A stretch of 14,794 bases of DNA, taken from contig NW_001915206.1 of the NCBI RefSeq assembly GCF_000208925.1, positions 1 through 14,794 of the forward strand. Reading direction: 5' to 3'. Under the pieces are notes generated by a model that was given only the letters and a program-made list of their open reading frames with translations, had not been told where the DNA came from and did not search any database. Below, in pieces: positions 14,741 to 14,794 of the stretch. Source of the stretch: Entamoeba histolytica HM-1:IMSS. Its lineage: Eukaryota; Evosea; Mastigamoebida; Endamoebidae. Position numbers and translations under genes: made by a program. Positions within the stretch are counted from its first letter, which is position 1, and every line of letters starts with the position of its first letter.

Positions 14741-14794
14741 TTTTATGTTTATTATTTATATGTATAATTTCATCATGATGTTTATTATATAATC

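Larger units (their letters stand above)
13479..14794. other. Right flank: gene-free AT-rich DNA with simple and diverged repeats
   Basis: I find no gene here. Long minus-strand frames near 13531-13884 translate to runs of Phe, Ile and Leu from purine-rich low-complexity DNA and are not credible proteins. The stretch may be the outer remainder of the terminal repeat followed by host intergenic DNA; the join cannot be located without the left outer flank. It contains a diverged direct repeat (13572-13870 and 14523-14740), two short tandem arrays and two perfect hairpins, listed separately. No tRNA or rRNA gene was recognised. Confidence 0.6.

Overview
The window holds one almost complete linear, virus-like mobile element of the Polinton/Maverick type (a polintovirus or polinton-like virus), about 13.5 kb, bounded by long terminal inverted repeats. 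It is followed by about 1.3 kb of very AT-rich sequence without genes. Three genes place it: a protein-primed family B DNA polymerase (1141-4836), a double-jelly-roll type major capsid protein (5834-7594, called from weaker motifs) and a P-loop genome-packaging ATPase (10114-10863). The host is probably a unicellular eukaryote with a compact AT-rich genome. The element has the standard code (TAA and TGA stops), no visible introns, very short spacers, and GTATTTAAAG-like boxes about 32-34 bases before two start codons. That box resembles the Entamoeba core promoter, and Entamoeba is known to carry Polintons. The host call is an inference and not certain.

Layout: a left inverted repeat (1-388, cut by the window edge); a GC-richer promoter island with its own direct and inverted repeats (455-546); a small gene of 131 aa reading inwards (554-949); an inner, diverged inverted repeat (971-1080); the polymerase; two related basic proteins on the minus strand (4849-5292, 5324-5791); the capsid protein on plus; a minus-strand pair whose stop and start codons abut (8505-8891 then 7629-8504), a beta-rich protein and a fibre-like protein; a 382-aa protein on plus (8957-10105); the packaging ATPase and a coiled-coil protein on minus; a 68-aa gene on plus; the partner inner inverted repeat (11577-11692); a 391-aa acidic-repeat protein reading inwards (11715-12890); and the right inverted repeat (13091-13478), identical to the left copy over all 388 bases.

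The genes form a virion and replication kit. The polymerase would replicate the linear genome from the inverted-repeat ends by protein priming. The capsid protein, beta-rich protein, fibre-like protein and the two MKFG proteins would make the particle, and the ATPase would fill it. I see no retrovirus-type integrase, no tyrosine recombinase and no adenovirus-type protease, all common in Polintons. The polymerase instead has an N-terminal segment with Cys and His motifs like those of OTU cysteine proteases. The most distinctive features are the two-tier inverted repeat (perfect outer arms, diverged inner arms), the mirror-image placement of an inward-reading gene between the tiers on each side, the MKFG paralog pair, the zero-base stop/start junction, and a six-cysteine cluster at the capsid protein C-terminus.
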